The position numbers and the translations under genes are program-made. This document shows, piece by piece, positions 21,204 through 29,199 of a DNA stretch of 64,000 nucleotides. The notes below the pieces were generated by a model. It saw only the letters and a list, made by a program, of their open reading frames with translations, was not told where the DNA came from and made no database searches. Within the stretch, counting starts at the first letter, position 1. Every line of letters starts with the position of its first letter. This DNA comes from Corynebacterium variabile. Lineage in GTDB: Bacteria; Actinomycetota; Actinomycetes; Mycobacteriales; Mycobacteriaceae. The stretch is from contig NZ_BJNT01000004.1 of the NCBI RefSeq assembly GCF_006539825.1, positions 274,265 to 338,264 on the forward strand, given 5' to 3'.

Positions 21204-22280
21204 TCAGGCGTCCTCGCCGGGCACGTCCGGCCAGTGCTCGTGGACGAGATCGAGGATCATCCGGGGGAACTCCGGCTCGAAGCCCGGGGTGGGTACGCGC
21301 ACCAGCGGGACGCCCAGCTCAGCCGCGGTGTCTCGGGCCTCGGTGTCGAGGTCCCAGATGACCTCCATGTGGTCGGTGATGAACCCGACCGGGCACAGCA
21401 GGACCGGACGTCGGTCGCCGCCGGGTGTGGTTCCGCCGGTGAGTGTCCCGGAGAAGTCCGCCATGCCCTCGCCGGCGACCGTGGCCTGAAGGTAGTCGCA
21501 GATGTCCGGCTCCAGCCACGGGATGTGCGGCGGGCCCGAGCGGGACTGCCAGACGAGTTCCACGTCCGCGCCCTCGGCACCGTCGACGGCGAAGCCGGAG
21601 AGCTCCCGGATCTCGCGGGCGGCGGTGAGGACCTGGCCGGAGTAGCGGTGGGTGGTGTCCGCCGAGGAGGTCTCGTCGGCGCTGACCGGGATGGAGTGCG
21701 CCGTGAACAGGAGCCTGGCGTCCTTCTGCCGGTCGGCAGGCATGGATGCGCGCGTCTCGTCGACCAGCCGGGCGAAGGCCGAGACGAACAGCGGGTGGTC
21801 GTGGAAGGGGCGGATCTTCGTCATCGCCGGGGGAGTGAGGCCGGCCTCGCGGCAGGATTCCTCGGCCCGGGCGATGTCCTCCAGGTACTGCGCGTGCCCG
21901 GAGTAGCCGCCCCAGGCGGAGGTCGCGAGGACGAGGGCCTCGGTGACGCCGTCGCGCGCCATCTGGGCGACCGTGTCCTCGACGAAGGGGTACCAGTTTC
22001 GGTTACCGAAGTAGACCGGCAGGTCAATGCCCAGCGGGGCGACGCGCTCGGCGATGAGTGACTCCAGGTCGGCGATGATGTGCCGGTTCTGGTCGGTGAT
22101 GGGGCTCTTGCCGTCCATCGCGAAGTAGTGCTCGCCGACCTCGGCGAGACGCCCGCGGGGGATGCCGCGGCCGCGGGTCACGTTCTCGAGGAACGGGATG
22201 ACGTCCTCGTTCTTCTCGGGACCCCCGAAGGACAGGACGAGAAGTGCGCGGTGGGGAGTCTGTGACGCCGGTTCAGCCAT
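21204..22280 (-). CDS. hemH: Ferrochelatase (probably coproporphyrin ferrochelatase)
   Basis: Inserts ferrous iron into a porphyrin for haem synthesis. In actinobacteria the substrate is coproporphyrin III (CpfC). The 358-residue protein has LVLSFGGPEKNEDVIPFLENV, PVYFGNRNWYPFVED, ATSAWGGYSG, the catalytic His in FTAHSIPVS, and LLCPVGFITDHMEVIWDLDTEA. I chose the ATG at 22280 (MAEPASQTP); the frame extends to 22451 with unrelated sequence. It sits between the usp pair and a VOC gene, next to sigC-katA; haem supply for catalase would be a sensible link but is only inference. Confidence 0.95.
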   Translation of the reverse strand: MAEPASQTPHRALLVLSFGGPEKNEDVIPFLENVTRGRGIPRGRLAEVGEHYFAMDGKSPITDQNRHIIADLESLIAERVAPLGIDLPVYFGNRNWYPFVEDTVAQMARDGVTEALVLATSAWGGYSGHAQYLEDIARAEESCREAGLTPPAMTKIRPFHDHPLFVSAFARLVDETRASMPADRQKDARLLFTAHSIPVSADETSSADTTHRYSGQVLTAAREIRELSGFAVDGAEGADVELVWQSRSGPPHIPWLEPDICDYLQATVAGEGMADFSGTLTGGTTPGGDRRPVLLCPVGFITDHMEVIWDLDTEARDTAAELGVPLVRVPTPGFEPEFPRMILDLVHEHWPDVPGEDA

Positions 22281-22392
22281 GAAAGTCAGCCTACCCGCGG
22301 GGGTGGTGGGGATCCGAAATGCCGGGGCGCAGGGGGAGCGGGCGGGAGTAGCGTCGGAACGGTCAGCATCACCACAACCCAGGAGTACACCC

Positions 22393-22758
22393 ATGGCTGA
22401 AGAGACCCCCACCCGCGAACTGAAGTTCATCTTCCTGTCCACCGAGGACATCGACGCCTCGGTGACCTTCTACACCGAGGTCCTCGGCTTCCCGCTGAAG
22501 TTCCGGGACGGTTCGCACTTCGCCGCGCTCGACGCCGGCCAGATCACCCTCGCGCTCTGCACCCCGATCGACCACCCGATCCCGGGCAAGGTCGTCGTCG
22601 GCATCAAGTCCGATGACCCGGACCGGGACGCCGGACTCGTGGACGCCAACGGGGGCGCGGTCGTCCAGGAGGGCCACGATGACGCCCATGAGCGTCGTGC
22701 CGTGGTCTACGACAACGAGGGCAACGGCATCGTCTTCTACCGGTCGCTGCACCGGTAG
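22393..22758 (+). CDS. VOC (glyoxalase/bleomycin resistance) family protein
   Basis: A 121-residue protein with one vicinal-oxygen-chelate unit made of two beta-alpha-beta-beta-beta halves. Visible signs are LKFIFLSTEDIDASVTFYTE at the start, FAALDAGQITLALC, and the C-terminal AVVYDNEGNGIVFYRSL. The metal-ligand positions are not fully clear, so it may be a binding protein or an enzyme of unknown substrate. AGGAG lies 7 bases before the ATG. It is divergent from hemH and converges with sigC. Confidence 0.85.
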   Translation: MAEETPTRELKFIFLSTEDIDASVTFYTEVLGFPLKFRDGSHFAALDAGQITLALCTPIDHPIPGKVVVGIKSDDPDRDAGLVDANGGAVVQEGHDDAHERRAVVYDNEGNGIVFYRSLHR

Positions 22759-22771
22759 ACGCGACGGCCGG

Positions 22772-23431
22772 TCAGGCCAGTCGCAGGTGCCCGCCCGTTG
22801 TCCCGTCACCGGGGCGGCGGGCATTCTTCTGTGCCTCTTTCTGTGCCTCGAGCAGGTCGGCACGGGCCCGGGCGACGCGGGAACGGATCGTGCCGACGCG
22901 CACGCCGCAGATGTCGGCGGCCTCGGCGTAGGAGTAGCCCAGCACCTGGGTCAGGGTCAGGGCCTCACGACGGTCGGGGGCGAGGTTGTCGAGCAGTGCC
23001 CGGGCGTCCACCAGCTCGGCCCAGGCCTGGTCGCCGGTGGTGTCGGGGGACGGGGACTGCCCGGCGGCGTCTTCCCACTCCTCCACGGACTTGCGGGGAC
23101 GCGACATGTCGTGGCGGACGCTGTCCACCCACACCCGGCGGGCCAGGGAGAGGATCCAGGTACGTGCCGAGGAACGGGCGGCGAACCGGGGAAGTGCCCC
23201 GAGGACGCGGAGGTAGGTCTCCTGGGTGAGGTCGTCGGCGCGGTCGGTGTCCGCGAGATGCGCGAGCAGGCGCCACACGTCGTCGTGGGTCGCCTCGATG
23301 AACTCGGAGAGTGCCTGGCGGTCACCGGCACCGGCCTTCAGGGCCAGGTCCGTGACCGCGGCATCGGCGTCAGTCCGGTCGGACGCTGCCGCCCCGCGGC
23401 GTCGGGAAAAATGGTCTCGCACATCGGTCAC
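22772..23431 (-). CDS. sigC: ECF RNA polymerase sigma factor SigC
   Basis: A 219-residue group 4 sigma factor. Region 2 reads ATHDDVWRLLAHLADTDRADDLTQETYLRVL and leads to ARTWILSLARRVWVD; region 4 reads PDRREALTLTQVLGYSYAEAADICG followed by VRVGTIRSRVARARADLL. The place beside katA matches sigC of C. glutamicum, where SigC responds to respiratory-chain and copper status. No anti-sigma gene is adjacent. The start is GTG at 23431, divergent from katA over a 136-base regulatory region. Confidence 0.93.
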   Translation of the reverse strand: MTDVRDHFSRRRGAAASDRTDADAAVTDLALKAGAGDRQALSEFIEATHDDVWRLLAHLADTDRADDLTQETYLRVLGALPRFAARSSARTWILSLARRVWVDSVRHDMSRPRKSVEEWEDAAGQSPSPDTTGDQAWAELVDARALLDNLAPDRREALTLTQVLGYSYAEAADICGVRVGTIRSRVARARADLLEAQKEAQKNARRPGDGTTGGHLRLA

Positions 23432-23476
23432 TCTAGCACCTGACGGGGCAACCCGACGCGGTCCGATAAGTTACCC

Positions 23477-23491
23477 ACTATTGTTAATAGT
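23477..23491. promoter_or_regulatory. Perfect inverted repeat in the sigC-katA intergenic region
   Basis: ACTATTGTTAATAGT is a perfect 6-3-6 palindrome in an AT-rich patch, 8 bases upstream of the katA -35 box. Its position suits an activator or repressor of katA, such as a peroxide or metal regulator. The binding protein cannot be identified by eye. Confidence 0.6.
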
Positions 23492-23498
23492 TTATTCA

Positions 23499-23526
23499 TT
23501 GACCATTCGGATAGTCGGCGTATAAT
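23499..23526 (+). promoter_or_regulatory. Promoter of katA
   Basis: TTGACC at 23499-23504 and a perfect TATAAT at 23521-23526 are separated by 16 bases. The predicted start near 23533 gives a leader of about 35 bases with a good ribosome site. It is one of the best consensus promoters in the window. Confidence 0.8.
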
Positions 23527-23567
23527 GGGAGGCGGAAGAGGAATCCACACAACGACAGGAGAAGTCC

Positions 23568-25172
23568 ATGACTGACCCCACATCCGCCGAGATCGCCGCC
23601 CGCGGCGTCTGCCCCTACGCAGGCCCGTCGACGAACGTCAACGGCGCGCCGGTGCGGACCGAAGAGCACTCCGTGACGGTCGGGGAGCAGGGCCCCATCG
23701 CCCTGACCGACACGCACCTCATCGAGAAGCACGCCCACTTCAACCGGGAGCGCATCCCGGAGCGCAACGTGCACGCCAAGGGCACCGGCGCCTTCGGTGA
23801 ACTGACGGTCACCGAGGACGTCACCGCCTACACGAAGGCCGACCTGTTCCAGCCGGGCCGTGTCACCCCGATGCTCGGCCGTTTCTCGACCGTCGCCGGC
23901 GAGCAGGGTTTCCCCGACACCGTCCGAGACGTCCGCGGCTTCTCGCTGAAGTTCTACACGCAGGAGGGCAACTACGACATCGTCGGCAACAACACCCCGG
24001 TGTTCTTCATGCGTGACGGCATGAAGTTCCCGGACTTCATCCGCTCCCAGAAGCGGCTCACCAACGGGCTGCGCAGTGCCGACATGCAGTGGGACTTCTG
24101 GACCCGCAGCCCGGAGTCCGCCCACCAGGTCACCTACCTCATGGGCGACCGCGGTATCCCGAAGGATCTGCGGCACATGGACGGTTTCAGCTCGCACACC
24201 TACCAGTGGATCAACGCCTCCGGTGAGCGGTTCTGGGTGAAGTACCACTTCAAGACCCGTCAGGGCTGGGAGTTCTTCACCGACGAGGAGGCCGGCAAGG
24301 TCGTCGGCTCCGGCGACTTCGACCACAGCCGCGCCGACCTGTACGAGGCGATCGAGCGCGGCGACTTCCCGACCTGGGACGTCAAGGTTCAGATCATGCC
24401 GCTCGACGAGGCCGAGGGGTACCGCTGGAACCCCTTCGACCTGACGAAGACCTGGTCGCAGAAGGACTACCCGCTGATCCCGGTCGGCCACTTCACGCTG
24501 AACCGGAACCCGGAGAACTTCTTCGCCCAGATCGAACAGGCCGCGTTCGCGCCGTCGAACATCGTGCCCGGCATCGGCTTCTCCCCGGACAAGATGCTCA
24601 TGGCCCGGACGTTCGCCTACGCCGACACGCAGCGCTACCGCCTCGGTGTGAACTTCAGCCAGCTGCCGGTGAACCGTCCGGTCGTCGAGAACCGCAACTT
24701 CTACACCGCCAAGGACGGTGCGGCCGCCTACGAGTTCCCCGCGGCCGGCACCCCGACCTACTCCCCGAACCGCTATGACCGGCCCGAGGGCGTCGATGAC
24801 GTGGACGACGGTTCCGGCGCCGTCGAGCAGGGCGTGGAGCAGGGACAGTCGAAGTACGGTTTCGGACGCGGTGCGGAGTCCGCCACCGGCCAGGCCGACG
24901 ACCTGGGCCTGTTCGACGAGAACTACGGCGGTGACCTCACCCGTGGGGCCTACATCCGCCACCGCGACGACGATGACTTCATCCAGGCCGGTCAGCTGGT
25001 CCGCGAGGTCCTGGACGACGCCGCCCGTGAGCGCCTGGCCGGCAACATCGCCCGCGCCATGCAGGGGGTCTCCGAGCAGGTCGAGGGCCAGTGCTGGGTG
25101 TACTGGGGTCACGTGGACGAGAACCTGCGCGACCGTGTGAAGGAGATCTATACGGAGCTCAGGAACAGCTGA
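23568..25172 (+). CDS. katA: Haem catalase
   Basis: Cytoplasmic monofunctional catalase that breaks down hydrogen peroxide. The 534-residue protein contains the distal His region FNRERIPERNVHAKGTGAFG, the distal Asn in GNNTPVFFMRD, and the proximal haem-ligand Tyr in RTFAYADTQRYRLG (the usual R-x-F-x-Y-x-D-T pattern). The length fits small-subunit clade catalases. AGGAG lies 6 bases before the ATG. It is divergent from sigC, with its own strong promoter, and a 16-bp stem hairpin follows 64 bases downstream. Confidence 0.97.
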   Translation: MTDPTSAEIAARGVCPYAGPSTNVNGAPVRTEEHSVTVGEQGPIALTDTHLIEKHAHFNRERIPERNVHAKGTGAFGELTVTEDVTAYTKADLFQPGRVTPMLGRFSTVAGEQGFPDTVRDVRGFSLKFYTQEGNYDIVGNNTPVFFMRDGMKFPDFIRSQKRLTNGLRSADMQWDFWTRSPESAHQVTYLMGDRGIPKDLRHMDGFSSHTYQWINASGERFWVKYHFKTRQGWEFFTDEEAGKVVGSGDFDHSRADLYEAIERGDFPTWDVKVQIMPLDEAEGYRWNPFDLTKTWSQKDYPLIPVGHFTLNRNPENFFAQIEQAAFAPSNIVPGIGFSPDKMLMARTFAYADTQRYRLGVNFSQLPVNRPVVENRNFYTAKDGAAAYEFPAAGTPTYSPNRYDRPEGVDDVDDGSGAVEQGVEQGQSKYGFGRGAESATGQADDLGLFDENYGGDLTRGAYIRHRDDDDFIQAGQLVREVLDDAARERLAGNIARAMQGVSEQVEGQCWVYWGHVDENLRDRVKEIYTELRNS

Positions 25173-25235
25173 CGCACCCCCGGGGCCGACGGGCGGGAGC
25201 GGATAGCGCTTCGTGCCCCAGGAGCCTCCTATGAC

Positions 25236-25296
25236 GAGTTCGCACCCTCACCGGCATGTTGAAGTAGGTTTCAGATGCCTGTGAGGGTGCGAACTC
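25236..25296. terminator. Long perfect hairpin between katA and mrpG
   Basis: GAGTTCGCACCCTCAC at 25236-25251 pairs perfectly with GTGAGGGTGCGAACTC at 25281-25296. Inside, GGCAT and ATGCC can extend the stem. It lies between two convergent transcription units, so a two-way terminator is likely. There is no T-run. It might also be a repeat element seen only once in this window. Confidence 0.6.
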
Positions 25297-25354
25297 GACA
25301 TTGCGGAGGGGGAGGCGCGGGAGAGGGTGAGCTGCGTGCATGGGGCGGAAGAAC

Positions 25355-25774
25355 TCAGTCCTTCTCGGGCTCCCTCTCGCCGCCGGAGAGCGGGACGGTG
25401 TGGTCCCAGTGGGTCGCATGCAGGGCGCGTCCCACCACGTAGGAGCCCACCGCCTGGACCACCAGCAGGGCACCGATCGCCCCCACCGCCTCCAGGAGTT
25501 CACCGAGGGCGAATCCCCCGGTCATCCACGAGTACGTCAGGTGCGAGATGATGAGCAGCGGCAGGCCCATGCTCATCGCCGGGCCCAGCATGTTCACCTG
25601 GCTCAGGGCGTCCGGCGCAAGGTACATCGCCACCGCCGACACCAGGATGAACAGTGCGCCGGCCAGGGCGAAGACGCCCACCACCACCGCGCCCCACCAG
25701 GTCAGGTCGTGGTACTCGCGCATCTGCCCGGCCTCGGCGGCCAGGAGTGTCAGGGACGGGTTCATGTCGGTCAC
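25355..25774 (-). CDS. mrpG: Na+/H+ antiporter subunit MrpG
   Basis: Last subunit of the multi-subunit Mrp cation/proton antiporter. The 139-residue protein has three hydrophobic segments, including VVVGVFALAGALFILVSAVAMY and the MrpG-like GPAMSMGLPLLIISHLTYSW. A charged C-terminal tail ends GEREPEKD. The GTG start at 25774 overlaps the mrpF stop as GTGA, showing coupled translation. Confidence 0.9.
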   Translation of the reverse strand: MTDMNPSLTLLAAEAGQMREYHDLTWWGAVVVGVFALAGALFILVSAVAMYLAPDALSQVNMLGPAMSMGLPLLIISHLTYSWMTGGFALGELLEAVGAIGALLVVQAVGSYVVGRALHATHWDHTVPLSGGEREPEKD

Positions 25775-26049
25775 CGCCTTCCGCGGGTCAGGATGCGGGC
25801 GAAGGAGATCGTGCTGATCGCGCCACCGAGTCCGGCGATGAGCACCACGTCGTAAACGATCGCGGACCGCTGGAACAGGGTGTACACCAGGAATCCGGCG
25901 ATGACGGTCACGAAGATGATGTCGGCGAGGACGGCGCGTCGGGCGTCATTGCGGGTGGTCACCGCACGCCACAGCACCACCAGCATCGACACGCCGATGA
26001 TCGCGGCGGCCACACCGGCGAAGATCCACAGGAGATGTGTCGGGGTCAC
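25771..26049 (-). CDS. mrpF: Na+/H+ antiporter subunit MrpF
   Basis: A 92-residue membrane protein with three helices (LLWIFAGVAAAIIGVSMLVV, AVLADIIFVTVIAGFLVYTL, IVYDVVLIAGLGGAISTISF). The central Asp in VLADIIF and the sequence pattern are typical of MrpF/MnhF. It overlaps mrpE by 4 bases upstream and mrpG by 4 bases downstream. Confidence 0.9.
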   Translation of the reverse strand: MTPTHLLWIFAGVAAAIIGVSMLVVLWRAVTTRNDARRAVLADIIFVTVIAGFLVYTLFQRSAIVYDVVLIAGLGGAISTISFARILTRGRR

Positions 26050-27119
26050 TTGTCGTCCTCCTCGGACTCCTCGGGTTTCTTCGGGCTGTTCTTCCGTCGG
26101 CTGAGGTTGAGCCGGGGCTGAGGCAGTTTCGCGCGGGTCTCGAAGGCGTTGATGAGCGAGGCGTTCGCCGGGGTTCCCGGGTGCTTCCGCTTCATCTTCC
26201 GGTCCTTCGCGGACTCTCCGTCGCCGGACGCACCGGTGGTCCCGCTCCCGTCGCCGGCCACAGCATCCGCGGCCTCCTCGGTCTCCGTCATCGGACGGCC
26301 GGTGGCGATACCCTCGGCCGCGCGTTCGTAGACCGAGGCGTCCTCGTCGCCCAACGCCGCGAGTGCGGCGCGGGCTTCCCGACGCTTCTTCTGCTCGGCC
26401 TTGCGCTGGGCCGACATCTTCTCGGCGTGCTCACGGGCGATCTTCTCCCGCTCCGCCTTCGACAGGTCCGGCAGATCAGCGACATCGAGCTCATCCTCGG
26501 CCCGCATGATCGCGGCGACGAAGGCATTGGCGTGCGGTGTCGAATCGACCTTCTCGACGGCGAAGACACTGTCCTCGCTGGCACGACCACCGTGGGTACC
26601 GCGGTACCCACGCGGACCGGGGACGCCACGCTCCACCAGGTGCTCGACGTCGAACTCCGGGGACTTCTGCTTCACCTCGGGGGCGATCTTCGCCTCCATC
26701 ACGGCCAGCCCGTGGAGCAACTCCTGCGGGTCGGAACCGTACATGGCGTGGACGGCGAGGAAGCGCTGCACGCGGGGCAGGCCGTGCGTCCGGAACTCCT
26801 TCGGGCCGGTCGCACCGATGTCTCGTGGGTTGAACTTGCCGGACTCCGCGTCAGCGTCGACCTCCTTCGGCCCGGTGACGCCGAGCGCCAGGGTGCCGGG
26901 TGTCATGGTGATCGACGCGATGAAGGCGGCGACGTCGCGTTCGTCGGTGACGCGCAGCGGGTAGTAGAGGATCACCGGCGCGATGTTGCGACCGGTCGTG
27001 AAGGTGTCCTTCGCCATGATGAGGGACTCCTTGATGATCTGACCGACCAGCCAGGTGCCGTAGGACACCACATGGACGGTCGACCGCAGAACGGAGCGGA
27101 CGGATCGGCGGGCCATCAC
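26046..27119 (-). CDS. mrpE: Na+/H+ antiporter subunit MrpE with a long charged C-terminal extension
   Basis: A 357-residue protein. The N-terminal part (about 1-120) carries the MrpE features: a membrane-linked helix near VVSYGTWLVGQIIKES, then FTTGRNIAPVILYYPLRVTDERDVAAFIASITMTPGTLALGV. Typical MrpE proteins end soon after this domain. Here about 200 extra residues follow, with a Lys/Glu/Arg-rich stretch (LSKAEREKIAREHAEKMSAQ) likely to form a coiled coil and a basic end with KMKRKHPGTP. The role of the extension is unknown. It overlaps mrpD and mrpF by 4 bases each. Confidence 0.88.
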   Translation of the reverse strand: MMARRSVRSVLRSTVHVVSYGTWLVGQIIKESLIMAKDTFTTGRNIAPVILYYPLRVTDERDVAAFIASITMTPGTLALGVTGPKEVDADAESGKFNPRDIGATGPKEFRTHGLPRVQRFLAVHAMYGSDPQELLHGLAVMEAKIAPEVKQKSPEFDVEHLVERGVPGPRGYRGTHGGRASEDSVFAVEKVDSTPHANAFVAAIMRAEDELDVADLPDLSKAEREKIAREHAEKMSAQRKAEQKKRREARAALAALGDEDASVYERAAEGIATGRPMTETEEAADAVAGDGSGTTGASGDGESAKDRKMKRKHPGTPANASLINAFETRAKLPQPRLNLSRRKNSPKKPEESEEDDK

Positions 27120-28774
27120 CGGTCACCTCCTTCAGAGTGGTCGTCGGAGGGGTCGTAGGGCGTCATCAGGACATCGGTCGGCAGGACCACGCCGACGGCC
27201 TCGTCAGGATCGCCGAGCACCGCCTCGACATAGGCGGTGGTGTCGGTGAGCCCTGAGGCGGCGTCCCGCGTCCATCCGGAGACCGGACCGGCGCCGAGGA
27301 ACATCACCAGGCTCAGCACCATCAGTGCCGCCGAGGGCAGGGTCATCGAGCCGCTGACCGCCAGGGTCGGGTCCATGTCCTGCGGGTCCATCGGGCGGCC
27401 CCAGAAGACCTTGCGCCACGCGTACAGCAGGCTGAGCAGGGCGCCGACCGAGGCGACGACCACCGCCGCCAGTCCGATCCAGACCTTCCAGCCGGTGTCC
27501 TCGCTGATCCCCAGGACCAGCATGAGCTTGCCCCAGAGGCCGGAGAACGGCGGCAGACCGGCCAGCGACAGTGCCGCTGCGGCGAAGACCGTGGAGACCA
27601 GCGGATCCCGGCGCATCAGACCGGAGAGCCTGCGCAGCCGGCCGGTGCCGTAGGTCTCCTCGATCGCACCGGCGGACAGGATCATCCCTGCGGCGCTGAT
27701 CATGTGGTGCAGCATGTAGAAGATCGCCGCGGAGAGCATCAGTTCGGCGTCCCCGGAGAGGAACGCCAGAGCCACGAGGATGAACGGGATACCGTTGACC
27801 ATCTGGTAGGCGATGACGCCGCGCAGTGACGCCTCGCCCAGGCCGGCGAAACCGCCGATGAGCATGCCGGCGACGGCAAAGGCGAGGATGGGCAGCGCCC
27901 ACCGCTGGTCGCCGTCGAAGACGGTCATGTAGACGCGCAGTACCGCGTACACGCCGACCTTGGTGTGCAGACCGGAGAACAGGGCCATCACCGTCGGTGA
28001 GGTCGAGCTGTAGGAGCGGGGCAGCCAGCTGTGCACCGGGGTGGAACCGGACTTCACGCACAGGGCGAGCAGCACCATGCCGAGAGCCATCCACAGCTGC
28101 CACTGGGTGCCGAAGACACCGTCGTCGAAGCCGGAGCCCGTCGCCCCTGAAGCGCGAGGCCCGGCCGCGCCGGCGAGTGCGGCGAGGTTCGTGGTGCCGA
28201 TGACGGCGTACACAAGGCCGACGCCGGCCAGCAGGCACATCGAGGTCATCAGATTGACCAGGATGAACGCCCGTCCCGCGGCGAGGCGGGCCCAGGTGCC
28301 GGTCATGGTCAGCAGCCCGAACGAGGGCATCAGCATGATCTCGATGAACACGAAGAGGTTGAACAGGTCGGCGGTGAGCAGTGCGCCCCACACACCGCCG
28401 AGCAGCATGAGCGTCATCGCGGGGAAGAACCGGGCGCGGTTCTCGCCGACCACCTCGGCGAACCAGTTGGCCGCCAGGGCGACGACCGAGGTGGTGATGA
28501 TCATCAGGGCGGACAGGGTGTCCGCGGCGAGCGGGATGGCCACACCGCCGGCGAACTGTCCGATACCGGTGGACAGGACGTCGGTTCTGGCGTCCCCGCT
28601 GTCACCGGCTCCGGAGACCGCGGCGAGCAGCAGGGCGCCGCCGAGGACACCGCCGGCCGGGACGAGCAGGGACAGGATGCGTCGGACCGACGACCAGGGG
28701 AGGATCGCTGCGATACCCGCCGAGATCAGCGGGGTGAAGATGAAGACCGGGAGGAGCTCCGCGGGGAAGTTCAT
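27116..28774 (-). CDS. mrpD: Na+/H+ antiporter subunit MrpD
   Basis: A 552-residue proton-pumping membrane subunit related to the ND5/NuoL family. It has about 14 hydrophobic segments. The conserved core includes GGVWGALLTADLFNLFVFIEIMLM (the Glu of TM5), LCVKSGSTPVHSWLPRSYSSTSP with the TM7 Lys, and GLPPFSGLWGKLMLVLGI. It works with MrpA in proton translocation. The start overlaps mrpC by one base and the end overlaps mrpE by 4. Confidence 0.95.
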   Translation of the reverse strand: MNFPAELLPVFIFTPLISAGIAAILPWSSVRRILSLLVPAGGVLGGALLLAAVSGAGDSGDARTDVLSTGIGQFAGGVAIPLAADTLSALMIITTSVVALAANWFAEVVGENRARFFPAMTLMLLGGVWGALLTADLFNLFVFIEIMLMPSFGLLTMTGTWARLAAGRAFILVNLMTSMCLLAGVGLVYAVIGTTNLAALAGAAGPRASGATGSGFDDGVFGTQWQLWMALGMVLLALCVKSGSTPVHSWLPRSYSSTSPTVMALFSGLHTKVGVYAVLRVYMTVFDGDQRWALPILAFAVAGMLIGGFAGLGEASLRGVIAYQMVNGIPFILVALAFLSGDAELMLSAAIFYMLHHMISAAGMILSAGAIEETYGTGRLRRLSGLMRRDPLVSTVFAAAALSLAGLPPFSGLWGKLMLVLGISEDTGWKVWIGLAAVVVASVGALLSLLYAWRKVFWGRPMDPQDMDPTLAVSGSMTLPSAALMVLSLVMFLGAGPVSGWTRDAASGLTDTTAYVEAVLGDPDEAVGVVLPTDVLMTPYDPSDDHSEGGDR

Positions 28775-29199
28775 CAGTACTCCTCCTCACGCAGTCGACG
28801 CCGGCGGGCCTGCGGCGACTGCTCGTCGATGTGGTGGGCGGCCCGGCCCCGTGTCTCCAGGGAACGGAACTCGCGCTGGGCGCGTTCGGTGTCCTCGGCG
28901 GAGGTGGTGTCGTCGTCACGGCCGAGGGCGGCCATCGCCAGCATGACCGCGGTCGCGGCCATGGAGATGACGATGGCGGTGAGGACGAATGCCTGGGGGA
29001 GCGGGTCCGCGGCGTCCGCCACCTCGGTGCGGTCGGCGATCGGGTCGGCACGCCAGGCGCCGACGCCGGCGGCGAGCAGGAGGATGTTCACCCCGTGGCT
29101 CATCAGCGTGGTGCCGATGATGATCCGCACCATGCCGCGCTGCATAACCAGGTACACACCACCGGCGATGAGGATCGCGATGACAGCTGAGATGATCAC
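28774..29199 (-). CDS. mrpC: Na+/H+ antiporter subunit MrpC
   Basis: A 141-residue NuoK-like subunit with three helices: AVIAILIAGGVYLVMQRGMV, IIIGTTLMSHGVNILLLAAG and QAFVLTAIVISMAATAVMLA. The GxxLxxHGVN segment and DPLPQAFVLTAIVI are typical of MrpC/MnhC. A basic C-terminal tail of about 40 residues ends RRLREEEY. It overlaps mrpA by 4 bases. Confidence 0.92.
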   Translation of the reverse strand: MIISAVIAILIAGGVYLVMQRGMVRIIIGTTLMSHGVNILLLAAGVGAWRADPIADRTEVADAADPLPQAFVLTAIVISMAATAVMLAMAALGRDDDTTSAEDTERAQREFRSLETRGRAAHHIDEQSPQARRRRLREEEY

